Of a DNA stretch of 64,000 nucleotides, positions 18,079 through 27,195 are shown one piece after another. Below the pieces are notes generated by a model. It was not told the origin of the DNA and made no database searches. It saw only the letters and a list, made by a program, of their open reading frames with translations. The stretch is from contig NZ_SBJL01000001.1 in the NCBI RefSeq assembly GCF_004634425.1, forward strand, positions 965,001 to 1,029,000, written 5' to 3'. Position 1 is the stretch's first letter; each line of letters begins with the position of its first letter. This DNA comes from Vitreimonas flagellata (GTDB taxonomy: Bacteria > Pseudomonadota > Alphaproteobacteria > Caulobacterales > Aquidulcibacteraceae). Both the position numbers and the translations under genes were made by a program.

Positions 18079-19284
18079 ATGCGCCTGCCTTCACCCAGCG
18101 AACTGATGACGCTCGTACGTGAGCGCATCCCGACGAAGCCTCCCAAGCTCGCGCGGGCGCAATGGATCTGGATCGGCGCCGGCGCCGCTCTGGCGCTGCT
18201 ACTGGTTTGGCTGGCGTGGCCGCGCGCGCAAGCGGTTGACGTCGCCGTGGTTGATCGCGGGCCCGTCCGCACCGAGGTGGTGGACGAAGGCCGCACGCGC
18301 ATTCACGACGTCTTTGTGATCAGCGCGCCAGTCAGCGGCGAACTCCAGCGTGTGGAATTGGAGCCTGGTGATATGGTCGAGCCACGCCAGATCGTCGCCA
18401 CCATTTCACCTGCAGATCCGGCGTTGCTGGATGCGCGCGTCGCGGCGGAGGCCAATGCTGGGGTCAACGCAGCGCAGGCGGCGCTGGATGCAGCGCAAGC
18501 TGAGTATCGTCTCGCGCAAAACGATCTCGAACGAATAGCGGCGCTTCACGCCCGCGACTTCGCCTCCCAGGCCGCCCTTGACGCAGCCGATGCGTCGGCA
18601 AGCGCCGCGCGGGCAAACGTCAACGCCAGGCGCGCTGAGCTGGTGCGCGCCCGCGCAGCCGCGAACTCGAGTTCGTCACGCGCCCGGCGCGCGACACCAA
18701 TTTTCAGCCCAGCCGCAGGGCGCGTGCTGCGTGTTCTGCAGGAAAGCGAGACCATCGCCCTCGCCGGTTCACCGCTCATCGAGATCGGTGATCCGGCGCA
18801 AATCGAGATCGTGGCGGAATTCTTGTCGCAAGACGCCGTACGCATGCAGGCGGGCGCCGCAGCGCAAATTGAGAATTGGGGCGGCGATACGCCTATCGCG
18901 GCGCGCGTGTTCCGCATTGAGCCTTACGCACGCACGAAGATTTCCGCCCTCGGCGTGGAAGAGCAGCGCGTGAATGTCATCCTCCATCTTCAAGCGCCGG
19001 ACCAAGCGCTATCGCTCGGCCACGGCTTTCGCGTTGATGCGCGCGTGGTGATCGCCGAACAGACCGACGCTCTGCGCGTGCCGACGGACGCGCTTGTGCG
19101 CGACGGGCGCGGCTGGGCGGTGTTCGTCTTTGAAGGTGGGCGCGCCCGCTTGACGCCCATAAATGTCGGCGCGGGCGGCCAAGATTACCGCGCCGTCACG
19201 CAAGGACTTGAGCCCGGCCAGCGCGTGGTGCTGTTTCCGGGTGACAATCTGGCTGACGGCGCGCGTATTCGCACTGCGCGCTAA
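18079..19284 (+). CDS. HlyD/RND-family periplasmic adaptor subunit
   Basis: A 401-residue membrane-fusion protein. One transmembrane helix lies at about 30-48, followed by the beta-barrel and lipoyl half-motif VISAPVSGELQRVELEPGDMV. An Ala-rich alpha-hairpin with coiled-coil heptads spans about 125-205, and the second lipoyl half and barrel (FSPAAGRVLRVLQESE) follow. It completes the exporter with the two upstream genes, which are two to three bases apart, linking the inner-membrane permease to the outer envelope. No TolC gene is adjacent; one at 53500-54876 belongs to a separate type I system. Confidence 0.9.
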   Translation: MRLPSPSELMTLVRERIPTKPPKLARAQWIWIGAGAALALLLVWLAWPRAQAVDVAVVDRGPVRTEVVDEGRTRIHDVFVISAPVSGELQRVELEPGDMVEPRQIVATISPADPALLDARVAAEANAGVNAAQAALDAAQAEYRLAQNDLERIAALHARDFASQAALDAADASASAARANVNARRAELVRARAAANSSSSRARRATPIFSPAAGRVLRVLQESETIALAGSPLIEIGDPAQIEIVAEFLSQDAVRMQAGAAAQIENWGGDTPIAARVFRIEPYARTKISALGVEEQRVNVILHLQAPDQALSLGHGFRVDARVVIAEQTDALRVPTDALVRDGRGWAVFVFEGGRARLTPINVGAGGQDYRAVTQGLEPGQRVVLFPGDNLADGARIRTAR

Positions 19285-19363
19285 AGTCTGGGCACATGGC
19301 TTGATCGGGCGCAAAGTAAGATCGGCGCCGGCGTGAACACTGCGACCCGAGAGGAGTATCGTG

Positions 19364-19780
19364 ATGAGCCAGGCCGTTATCGATTTCTGCGAAGGTTTGA
19401 AATCCACACTGCTGACTTTGGAGGACCGCCTCGCCAAGGCAAAAAGCCACCTCGAAGTCGGCGCCACTGGCGCCAGCGCCGAAGCTAAAAAGCACCTTGA
19501 AGAAGCGAGCGAGCAATTGGCGCGCTTCAAGACCCACGCTGGTCTAATGGCTCAAGCCATCCGCGCCGATCTGCCGAACCAGACGGCGATCGCGCAGGAG
19601 AAGCTGAAGGAATTCGGCCAAGAGGCGCAGGTCGCGCTGCGGCACGCCGTGGTCTTCTTGGCTGAAAACACGGCTGAGGCGCTGCAGGTTGGCGCCAAGT
19701 CCGCGCAGCGCGTGGCCGAACATCTCAAGCACGACACGGCTGTGACTGCGATCGAAGACCAGGCGAAACCACCGGCGTGA
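19364..19780 (+). CDS. Small alpha-helical protein upstream of P-type ATPase
   Basis: A 138-residue protein, unrecognised by family. It is almost wholly helical and amphipathic, rich in Ala, Glu, Lys and Gln, with no signal peptide or catalytic motif. The pattern resembles phasin- or apolipoprotein-like surface-binding helices. The ATG at 19364 is favoured by AGGAG seven bases upstream; a GTG one codon earlier is possible. Its stop overlaps the start of the P-type ATPase by four bases (GTGA), so the two are translationally coupled. A role in assisting the ATPase or sensing membrane state is inference only. Confidence 0.7.
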   Translation: MSQAVIDFCEGLKSTLLTLEDRLAKAKSHLEVGATGASAEAKKHLEEASEQLARFKTHAGLMAQAIRADLPNQTAIAQEKLKEFGQEAQVALRHAVVFLAENTAEALQVGAKSAQRVAEHLKHDTAVTAIEDQAKPPA

Positions 19781-22698
19781 CAGCGAGGCCAAGCCTCACA
19801 GTCGATGTCGCCGATGTGACATACGACCATCGGCTGGAACCTCACGTCCGCGTGCACCATGCCTTGCCAGGGCGCACACGGCTGCGGCTTGATCCTCTGC
19901 GTGGCCGGCACGATCTGCTCGGCGCACTCGCACGACGGGTCGCGGCGCGTGAGGGCGTCGCGGATGTGCGCGAGAGCCCTTGCTCCGGCGCGCTTCTGAT
20001 CGAGCATGATCCGCGCCTCACGGCCGAAGAAATCGCCGCAATGGTCCGCAACCTATGGCGCAGCGGCCTGACCGCGCCCGTGGCGCCGGCGCCAGCGGAT
20101 GCTGAGACGCGCGCCTGGCACGCTATGCCTAGCGCGGCGGTGGCGTCAGCCTTCGCAAGTCCGAATGGACTCAGCGAAGGCGAGGCGTTGGAGCGTCTCT
20201 ACCGCATAGGTGAAAACCGTCTCGCGGAGCCGTCCCCGCCCTCGCCGCTCAATGTGTTCGTCGATCAATTCAAATCCGCGCCCGTCGCATTGCTTGGCGG
20301 GTCCGCGGCGCTCTCGATTGCAACAGGCGGCCTCATCGATGCAGCGTTGACGCTTGGCGTCATCACGCTCAACGCGGGCATTGGCGCTTCAACCGAAAGC
20401 TGGACGGCCAATCTTATCCGCCGCCTCGCACGACAAACCGATCCCGACGCGATTGTGGTGCGCAACGGCCAAGAGATGCGTGTGCCGACATCGCGCGTGG
20501 CGCCCGGTGACTGGATCGCCTTGAAGACGGGCGCGGCCGTACCTGCAGACGCGCGCTTGCTGCAATCGGAAGCCTTGCTTGTCGATGAATCTTCCCTCAC
20601 CGGCGAAAGCTTTCCCGTTGAGAAATCGGCGGACGCCTTTGTGCTTGAGGAGGCGCCGCTCGCGGCGCGCCGCACCATGGTGCATCGCGGCGGCATCGTC
20701 ACCAATGGCGCCGGATTGGCAATCGTCACCGCCACCGGCGCCGCGAGCGAAATTGGACGTGTACGCGGTCTGCTGCAAAGTACGCATCCGCCGAAGCCGC
20801 CGATGGACCAGGCGCTCGATCGACTTGGCGTTCGTTTGACGATCGCCTGCCTTGGCGCGTCGTCCATACTAGCACTGATGCTGCTTCTCCGCGGCGCACC
20901 CCTCGGCGCCGTCGCGCGAAGCGCTGTTGCGCTGGCTGTTTCCGCTATCCCAGAGGGTTTGCCGGCGTTGGCCGCTTCCACCAAAGCCATTGCTGCGCGC
21001 GCCATGTCGCGCGAGGGCGCATTCGTCCGCAATGTGAACGTGCTTGAAACCGCGGCAAACATCGATGTGCTCTGCTTGGACAAGACCGGCACATTGACGC
21101 AAAACCGCATGCAGGCCTCTGTGGTGCGGACGCTCGCGTCGCGTTACGACCTGGGCGAAGATGATCGTGCGCCCGTGGGCGCGCGACTGGTCGCGAAGTT
21201 CGCCGCGCTCTGCAACGACGCACAATTGTCGGACGCGGAGACCCCATCGGCGGGCTCAGGCACCGAATTAGCGCTGCTTCGCTTGGCGGCCGCCGCCGGC
21301 CTCGACCTCGACGAATTGCGTGCGACTCTGCCACGCACGGGCGTGCAGCTCCGGAGCGAACAACGCCTCTACATGGTCACCGCGCACCAGAATGGCGATG
21401 CAAGCCTGTTGGCCGTCAAGGGCGCGCCGCATCAAGTCTTGAACCTGTGCGCCAAGGTTCGATCAGGCGGCGCCACACGCGCGTTGTCGGACGCAGATCG
21501 CGCGCAGATCGCGCGTCAGAATGACGAACTCGCGCAGGAGGGCTTGCGCGTCCTGGCTGTTGCGCGCGGCGTCGGCTTGGGTCTTGGCGACGAGGCGCCC
21601 ACGCAGCTGGAATGGCTGGGGCTTGTCGGCTTGCGCGATCCGCTCCGCCCGGGCGCGGCCCAGATGGTGGCGACGCTTCAACGGGCTGGCTTGCGCACGC
21701 TTATTCTCACCGGCGATCAGGCCGGCACCGCACGCCGCCTGGCGCAAGACCTCGGCTTTTCCAATGATGGCGCGCTTGACGTGGTTGACGCCAGCGCGTT
21801 GCGCGACATGTCCGCTACGACGCTCCGCCAGACCATTCGCACCACCGAAGTGTTCGCGCGCGTGAGCCCGTCGGACAAACTCGCAATCATCCGCGCACTT
21901 CAGGCCGAGGGCCACGTGGTCGCGATGACAGGCGATGGCGTAAACGATGGTCCCGCATTGCGGGCCGCCGATGTCGGCATTGCCATGGGCAAATCCGGCG
22001 CCGACGTCGCGCGCGATATCGCCGACATCGTCATCGCCGACGATGATCTGGGCACGCTTGCGCGCGCGCTGGCGCGCGGCCGAACGGCGGATGAAAATCT
22101 TCGACGCGCCGTGCGGTTCTTGCTCGCCACCAACGCAAGCGAGGTGGCGCTACTCCTCGCCGAAGGCCTGCATGGGCCAAACGCGTTGGAGACACCGGCA
22201 CAGCTCTTCTGGCTGAATCTGATGACCGACGTGTTCCCCGCGCTCGGTCTCTCGATGGCGCGCCCTGCCGCCGATATTCTTGACCGACCGCCCCGCGCCG
22301 CGTCGCAGGACGTGTTTGGCCGCGACGAACTCCGCTCGATCGCAGGCGACGCGCTCCGAATGGCTATGCCGGCCATCATCACCCACGTCATCGGCACGGC
22401 GCGCCACGGTTCGGGGCCCCGCACACGCGGCCTCACGTTCCTGGCGCTTGCGAGCCACCAACTTGCACACGCTCTGCGCTTGCGTCCGGGGCGCCCCGTC
22501 AGCGATCTGTTTGATCGCCCGGTCGAACTCGGCGTCGCCGCCGCTTACGTGCTGCTTGCTGCGCCGTTTGCGTTCGCGCCACTGCGCAACATGCTGCGTA
22601 TTGCGCCGCCGCGTTTGGTCGAGACGGCGACCATTGTCGGCTTCTCCCTCCTGCCGATTGCAGCAAGACTCATGGCGCGCCGTTCGATTTCTCGCTGA
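19777..22698 (+). CDS. Cation-transporting P-type ATPase with N-terminal HMA-like domain
   Basis: A 973-residue P-type ATPase. The actuator loop has TGESFPVEK, the phosphorylation site is DKTGTLTQNRM with Asp435, and the hinge is AMTGDGVNDGPALRAADVGIAMG. Helix M4 carries IPEGLPA and M6 carries NLMTD, the signature of P2-type calcium or manganese pumps rather than the CPC of heavy-metal pumps. Residues about 25-95 (HALPGRTRLRL, then REGVADVRESP and LLIEHD) resemble an HMA ferredoxin fold but lack CxxC. The start is a GTG at 19777 overlapping the upstream stop. The transported ion is uncertain; calcium or manganese is most likely. Confidence 0.9.
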   Translation: MTARPSLTVDVADVTYDHRLEPHVRVHHALPGRTRLRLDPLRGRHDLLGALARRVAAREGVADVRESPCSGALLIEHDPRLTAEEIAAMVRNLWRSGLTAPVAPAPADAETRAWHAMPSAAVASAFASPNGLSEGEALERLYRIGENRLAEPSPPSPLNVFVDQFKSAPVALLGGSAALSIATGGLIDAALTLGVITLNAGIGASTESWTANLIRRLARQTDPDAIVVRNGQEMRVPTSRVAPGDWIALKTGAAVPADARLLQSEALLVDESSLTGESFPVEKSADAFVLEEAPLAARRTMVHRGGIVTNGAGLAIVTATGAASEIGRVRGLLQSTHPPKPPMDQALDRLGVRLTIACLGASSILALMLLLRGAPLGAVARSAVALAVSAIPEGLPALAASTKAIAARAMSREGAFVRNVNVLETAANIDVLCLDKTGTLTQNRMQASVVRTLASRYDLGEDDRAPVGARLVAKFAALCNDAQLSDAETPSAGSGTELALLRLAAAAGLDLDELRATLPRTGVQLRSEQRLYMVTAHQNGDASLLAVKGAPHQVLNLCAKVRSGGATRALSDADRAQIARQNDELAQEGLRVLAVARGVGLGLGDEAPTQLEWLGLVGLRDPLRPGAAQMVATLQRAGLRTLILTGDQAGTARRLAQDLGFSNDGALDVVDASALRDMSATTLRQTIRTTEVFARVSPSDKLAIIRALQAEGHVVAMTGDGVNDGPALRAADVGIAMGKSGADVARDIADIVIADDDLGTLARALARGRTADENLRRAVRFLLATNASEVALLLAEGLHGPNALETPAQLFWLNLMTDVFPALGLSMARPAADILDRPPRAASQDVFGRDELRSIAGDALRMAMPAIITHVIGTARHGSGPRTRGLTFLALASHQLAHALRLRPGRPVSDLFDRPVELGVAAAYVLLAAPFAFAPLRNMLRIAPPRLVETATIVGFSLLPIAARLMARRSISR

Positions 22699-22957
22699 CA
22701 GTGGGCGTTTCGGGTTTGGCCGTCAGATCGGCCTTCACCTCCGCCAGCAAATCTTCGACATCCTCCGCAAACTCCGCGGCGGACGCGCGTGCGCCCTCAT
22801 AGAATTTCACACCGCGCTTCAGCCCCTCACGCAGTAATGGGCGCGCGGTCTTCAGGATGTGCGGCGCGGCGGTCAACGCGGCGATGGCCACTGCGCCAAC
22901 GCCGACGAGAAGAACCGCACCCAGAATTCGGCTACCCAACGCCACCGCCGTCTCCAT
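22670..22957 (-). CDS. Small membrane protein, DUF5132-like
   Basis: A 95-residue protein with one N-terminal membrane helix (residues about 8-30, LGSRILGAVLLVGVGAVAIAAL in outline) followed by a charged helical tail rich in Ala and Glu. It resembles the DUF5132 group of small membrane proteins found beside P-type ATPases. Its 3' end overlaps the 3' end of the ATPase gene by 29 bases on the opposite strand. Position next to the pump suggests a shared theme, but the gene is convergent, so it is not in the same transcript. Function unknown. Confidence 0.65.
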   Translation of the reverse strand: METAVALGSRILGAVLLVGVGAVAIAALTAAPHILKTARPLLREGLKRGVKFYEGARASAAEFAEDVEDLLAEVKADLTAKPETPTVSEKSNGAP

Positions 22958-23049
22958 TCACAGATTTTCCTGGCACGCTAGAGCCTAGCCTGGACGACAG
23001 ACTTGCCTCAAATCAATCGCCCAGCGGTCTAATATGAGAGCTTCCGCGC

Positions 23050-24309
23050 ATGTCGCACGAATTTGCACACGAGCCAGCGCCAGTGGAGAAGGCGCGATCA
23101 CTCGCAACGATGCGACTGATCGCCGGCGGATTGCTGGTCTTGATGGCGTCCATTTTCGTGCTCGCGCTCTCACGGCAAGATCAGGCGCCCGTCTGGGGTT
23201 ATGTGCGCGCCTTCGCGGAAGCCGCTCTGGTGGGCGGACTTGCGGATTGGTTTGCCGTCACCGCGATCTTCCGCCGCCCCCTCGGCTTGCCGATCCCGCA
23301 CACAGCCGTCATCCCGCGCAGCAAGGAGCGCATCGCCCAAGCCCTTGGCGAATTCGTCGCGGTGAATTTCCTGGCCCCTGACGTGATCGGCGCGCGCCTC
23401 AGCAACCAAGACCTTGCAAGCGCCTTGGGCCGCCAATTGGCGGACCCAGCGACCGCGCGTCGGGTTTCCGATGGGATCATGGACGCGCTGCCGGCAATCG
23501 TCGATCTCCTCGATGATGAAGTGGTGAGCGAATTTATGCGCCGTCAGCTGACCGAGTTCAGCCGCGACGAACGGCTTTCATCTGCGCTCGGCCGCGGCAT
23601 CAAGCTGCTGACCGAGCATGGCCGCCATCAACCCGTGCTCGACGCGGCGCTCGCCGAAGGTTGGCGCGCGCTGGAGGAGCATGAGCCAGCGATACGCGCC
23701 CAAGTCCGCGCGCGCACCTCGTGGGTCTGGCGCATCATCTCGCTCGACGCGCGCGCCTCCGATGCGCTGATTGGCGCTATCGAAGACACATTGCATCAGG
23801 TCGCGGAGCAGCCGGACCATCCCGCGCGGCAACGCATCACTGCGCTGCTCCAAAAGTTTTCCGAGGACCTGCAGCACTCGCCCGAGCTGCGCGCGCAGAT
23901 GGAGCGCATGATCGGCGACATTCTCGCGCACCCGTCCGTGGCGACCTATCTGGCCGAAGTGTGGCAGGCGATGAAGCAATCGCTGAGCGATGTCGAAACA
24001 CAAATGGCCGCCCGCACAACCCTGGCCGCCGGCATCGAGCGCTTTGGCGCAGCCTTGCTCGAAGACCAGGCGGTGGTTGAGACGCTGAACCGGCGCCTCC
24101 GTGCGCTACTGACCGAAATCGCCGGGCGCCACAATCGCGACGTCGGCGCCCTGATCTCTGAGACGATCCGCAGCTGGGACACGGCCACCGTGGTCGAAAA
24201 GCTTGAACAGAACGTCGGCGCCGACCTCCAATACATCCGCATCAACGGCACGATCATCGGCGGCCTGATCGGCCTCGCCATCCATCAAACGACGCTGTGG
24301 CTCAAGTAG
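23050..24309 (+). CDS. DUF445 family membrane protein (YjiN-like)
   Basis: A 419-residue protein with an N-terminal membrane helix near 27-42, the conserved segment GGLADWFAVTAIFRRPLGLPIPHTAVIPR, and a long helical domain ending in a second hydrophobic segment (IIGGLIGLAIH) near the C terminus. This arrangement defines the DUF445 family, whose function is not established. The conserved PHTAVIPRSKERIA segment is intact. It stands alone, with about 90 bases upstream and 79 downstream. The ATG at 23050 is the only good start. Confidence 0.85.
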   Translation: MSHEFAHEPAPVEKARSLATMRLIAGGLLVLMASIFVLALSRQDQAPVWGYVRAFAEAALVGGLADWFAVTAIFRRPLGLPIPHTAVIPRSKERIAQALGEFVAVNFLAPDVIGARLSNQDLASALGRQLADPATARRVSDGIMDALPAIVDLLDDEVVSEFMRRQLTEFSRDERLSSALGRGIKLLTEHGRHQPVLDAALAEGWRALEEHEPAIRAQVRARTSWVWRIISLDARASDALIGAIEDTLHQVAEQPDHPARQRITALLQKFSEDLQHSPELRAQMERMIGDILAHPSVATYLAEVWQAMKQSLSDVETQMAARTTLAAGIERFGAALLEDQAVVETLNRRLRALLTEIAGRHNRDVGALISETIRSWDTATVVEKLEQNVGADLQYIRINGTIIGGLIGLAIHQTTLWLK

Positions 24310-24388
24310 CGCCTTTTCCGGTCGACCCACCGGACTTCTCAACAGTGATGAGGCCGAGCGTCACATGCATCAGCTACAGTGCCTGGCC

Positions 24389-25141
24389 TTATTGCGTTTC
24401 GCTCACCAACGCGGCCAAAGCTTCCAGCCTGCGCGCGTCAGCGGGGTGCGTGGACATCCACTCGATTGCATCCACGCCATCACCCGACATTCGACGCCAG
24501 AATGAAAGTGCGCCCTGGGGATCAAAACTAGCGTTGCGCATGAGGCCGAGGCCAAGCCGATCGGCTTCCAGTTCCTGCAAACGTGAATACGGCAAGACAA
24601 CCCCGTAGAGCACGCCCGCGCCCAGTGCACCCGCGATCGCCTCCGCATTCTGTCCGTACTCTTCCGATAACGCCGCCGCCGCCAGCGAGACGCCGATCTC
24701 CAGCGCCAATTGCTGACTCATGCGCTCGTTCGAATGGCGCGCTTCGATATGACCGATCTCGTGGCCCATCACCGCGGCAATCTCATCGTCGGATTGCGCA
24801 CTTTCCATCAAACCTCGAAAGAACCCAACCTTGCCGCCAGGAAGCACGAAGGCATTGACCTCTGCGCTGTCGAATACGGCAAATTCCCACTCCGCGGGCG
24901 CGCTCGACCGCGCCGCCATGGCTTGGCCAATTCGCTCCAATCGCGCATGCATGCCCCGATCATCAACACGGGGCATGCGCGCCAGCGCGTCCGCCCACGC
25001 CTCGCGTCCCAAGGCTGCCAGCGTCTCATCCGACACCAAACTCAATTGACGCCGCCCCGTTGCCGGGTTTTCGCTGCACGCACCGACAAGCACGCCAGCG
25101 CTCAGAACCTTGAGCAAATCACGGCGCGACCGCAGAACCAT
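24389..25141 (-). CDS. M48 family metallopeptidase, lipoprotein
   Basis: A 250-residue zinc metallopeptidase of the BepA/LoiP/Oma1-like M48 type. It has a lipoprotein signal with lipobox LVGAC (Cys22), then NPATGRRQ, which is typical of this group. The zinc motif HEIGH has ligands His127 and His131 with catalytic Glu128, and the third ligand lies in the ELEADRLGL segment. It is expected in the periplasm on the inner face of the outer membrane, in protein quality control or barrel assembly. Length is normal for the short form without a TPR domain. It is divergent from the LysR gene. Confidence 0.9.
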   Translation of the reverse strand: MVLRSRRDLLKVLSAGVLVGACSENPATGRRQLSLVSDETLAALGREAWADALARMPRVDDRGMHARLERIGQAMAARSSAPAEWEFAVFDSAEVNAFVLPGGKVGFFRGLMESAQSDDEIAAVMGHEIGHIEARHSNERMSQQLALEIGVSLAAAALSEEYGQNAEAIAGALGAGVLYGVVLPYSRLQELEADRLGLGLMRNASFDPQGALSFWRRMSGDGVDAIEWMSTHPADARRLEALAALVSETQ

Positions 25142-25257
25142 TGCTTAGAGCTCCCAAATTGCGCTCTTGATGTATGCGCGGCATGAGGTTCCGGCTAGGG
25201 TCGGAGCCTGGCGCCGTTTGCGGCGCACCCTTCTGACCACTCCTTGGCTCCGTATCG

Positions 25258-26163
25258 ATGCCCCAACAAAAGCCGCGCTTGGTGAATCTTGATCTCGACT
25301 TGGTGCGTGCGTTCGTCGCCGTCGCGGAGGCCCAAAGCTTTACGCGCGCCGGCGTGCGCCTCGGGCGGACGCAATCGACGATCTCGCTCCAGATCAAGCG
25401 TCTCGAGGAACAGCTTGACGCTGAATTGTTCAGCCGCGATCCTCGTAATGTCGTTCTAACCGCGCAAGGCGAGGCCCTGCTCGCGCAAGCGCGACGCCTG
25501 TTACGTCTCAACGACGAGATTGTTGGCGAAATTTTCGAGCACGCGCTCGAAGGCGAGGTGCGCTTCGGCGCGCCCGAAGACTTCGCGACGACGCACTTGC
25601 CTGGAATCCTGGGCGATTATGCGCGCGCCTATCCGCATGTGAGCCTCTCGGTAACCTGCGATCTCACCCTCAATCTCATGGATAAAATGGCGCAGGGCGA
25701 ACTTGACCTTGCGCTTATCAAGCGCGAGCCGATCGGTGCGAATGTGGGCCAATCGGTCTGGCAGGAGCATCTCGTCTGGGTGGGCGCTGGCGAGGATGTA
25801 TTGCCGAAGGACGGCGCGATCCCCCTGATCGCCGCGCCTGCGCCCTGCGTTTATCGTAAGCGCGCAATCTCCGCGCTCGATCAGGTGGGCCGGCCATGGC
25901 GTGTCGCCTACACGAGCCCGTCGCTCGCCGGCCAACACGCGGCGCTGCGCGCGGGGTTGGGCGTTACCGTCTTGCCGACAGAGATGGTCCCCAGCGACCT
26001 GATAATGTTCGGTTCCGACCAAGGCTTCCCGCCGCTGGCAGATGCCGAGATTGCGCTGGTCCGTGCCGGTAAATCATTAGCATTACCGGCTGAGCGGCTC
26101 GCCAATTTTATTCTGGCGTCCCTAGATAGCCGCCGCGCGAAAGCCGATGAGCAATCGCGATAG
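25258..26163 (+). CDS. LysR-family transcriptional regulator
   Basis: A 301-residue regulator. A winged helix-turn-helix spans about 10-70 (LVRAFVAVAEAQSFTRAGVRLGRTQSTIS), followed by the linker helix and a periplasmic-binding-protein-like effector domain from about 95. LysR proteins commonly regulate a divergent gene; here that is the M48 peptidase 116 bases away. No clear T-N11-A operator stood out. The effector is unknown. The next gene downstream is 226 bases away, a stretch in which I see only a short CCTTG/CAAGG inverted repeat close to the next start. Confidence 0.9.
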   Translation: MPQQKPRLVNLDLDLVRAFVAVAEAQSFTRAGVRLGRTQSTISLQIKRLEEQLDAELFSRDPRNVVLTAQGEALLAQARRLLRLNDEIVGEIFEHALEGEVRFGAPEDFATTHLPGILGDYARAYPHVSLSVTCDLTLNLMDKMAQGELDLALIKREPIGANVGQSVWQEHLVWVGAGEDVLPKDGAIPLIAAPAPCVYRKRAISALDQVGRPWRVAYTSPSLAGQHAALRAGLGVTVLPTEMVPSDLIMFGSDQGFPPLADAEIALVRAGKSLALPAERLANFILASLDSRRAKADEQSR

Positions 26164-26389
26164 CAGATATTGCGGTTTTAAATGATGCGCGGGCTTTTCT
26201 CGGCGCGCGCGGATACTACTTCTGTGGGGCCAGGCCGGGCCCCTCTGGCGGTGCGTAGCGCCGCGATGTCGGACTGGAGGATTGCGGCGGAGAGCGCATC
26301 GATCTCGCGTTCCCTCGCCCCCCAAGCCCCGCAAGCGGGATTGGCCCTCCGTCCGCGATCCAACCTTGAACGCTACAAGGACGGAAGAG

Positions 26390-27130
26390 ATGGCCTTTAA
26401 CGACTTTCAACGATCGACCAGAGCGGGCGCACGCGCGATCCCCGCGGACGCCCTCTATGATGCCGGGCTGCGCCAACACATGCTCGGCATCTACAATTAC
26501 ATGTTCGCCGGCTTAGGCCTCAGTGGCGCAACTGCCTTCCTGCTCATGCAATCCGGCGCAAGCGCGCTTTTCTATTCCAGCGCCGGACAATTCACGGCGC
26601 TGGGGTGGGTCGCCATGCTGGCCCCGCTTGGTCTGTTGCTCATCGCCTCTTTCATGGCGCAGCGACTCTCTACGGCGGCCACGCACGGGCTCTATTGGGG
26701 TTTGGCGGCGCTGCAGGGCGTGGGCCTGAGCATCCTGTTTCAGGCCTATACGAGCACCTCCATCGCTCAAGTATTTTTCGTGACCGCTGCGGCATTCGGC
26801 GCGTTGAGCCTCTTCGGCTACACAACGAAGCGCTCGCTCTCCGGCATGAGCACATTTTTGATGATCGGGTTGGTGGGCGTCGTCATCGCCTTCCTGGTCA
26901 ACATTTTCCTTCAGTCCAGCTTGCTGCAATTCGTCGCCTCGGTGCTCGGCGTCATCGTATTCGCCGGCCTGACCGCGTTCGACACGCAACGCCTCAAGCT
27001 GGAATATCTGGATGGCATGTCTGGCGACATCGCCAGCAAGACGCAGGTATGGGGCGCGCTGAGCCTCTATCTGAACTTTATCAACCTTTTCCAATTGCTG
27101 CTGTCGCTCTTCGGGCAGCGCGAAGAATAG
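26390..27130 (+). CDS. Bax inhibitor-1/YccA family membrane protein
   Basis: A 246-residue protein with seven predicted membrane helices and the BI-1 family end region (VIVFAGLTAFDTQRLKLEY in outline, then LYLNFINLFQLLLSLFG). Bacterial members such as YbhL and YccA act in the inner membrane, as FtsH modulators or pH-sensitive calcium leak channels. The pair of Asp residues that forms the pH sensor maps to this end region. The ATG at 26390 has AAGGA and GGAAGAG just upstream. A rho-independent terminator follows at 27143. It stands as a single-gene unit. Confidence 0.92.
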   Translation: MAFNDFQRSTRAGARAIPADALYDAGLRQHMLGIYNYMFAGLGLSGATAFLLMQSGASALFYSSAGQFTALGWVAMLAPLGLLLIASFMAQRLSTAATHGLYWGLAALQGVGLSILFQAYTSTSIAQVFFVTAAAFGALSLFGYTTKRSLSGMSTFLMIGLVGVVIAFLVNIFLQSSLLQFVASVLGVIVFAGLTAFDTQRLKLEYLDGMSGDIASKTQVWGALSLYLNFINLFQLLLSLFGQREE

Positions 27131-27142
27131 TTTCCCCACCTA

Positions 27143-27184
27143 TCGCGCCCGCGCGCCATACCGCGCGCGGGCGCGAGCTTTTTT
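27143..27184 (+). terminator. Rho-independent terminator after Bax-inhibitor gene
   Basis: Arms 27143-27156 and 27163-27176 are exact reverse complements over 14 GC-rich bases with a six-base loop. A run of six T follows at 27179-27184. It ends the Bax-inhibitor-like transcript just before terC. Confidence 0.93.
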
Positions 27185-27195
27185 GAGACAAGAAG

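Noticed and set aside
27131-27195. yybP-ykoY manganese riboswitch before terC
   Set aside because: The 65-base gap is filled by the upstream terminator and a short leader; there is no room for the riboswitch fold.
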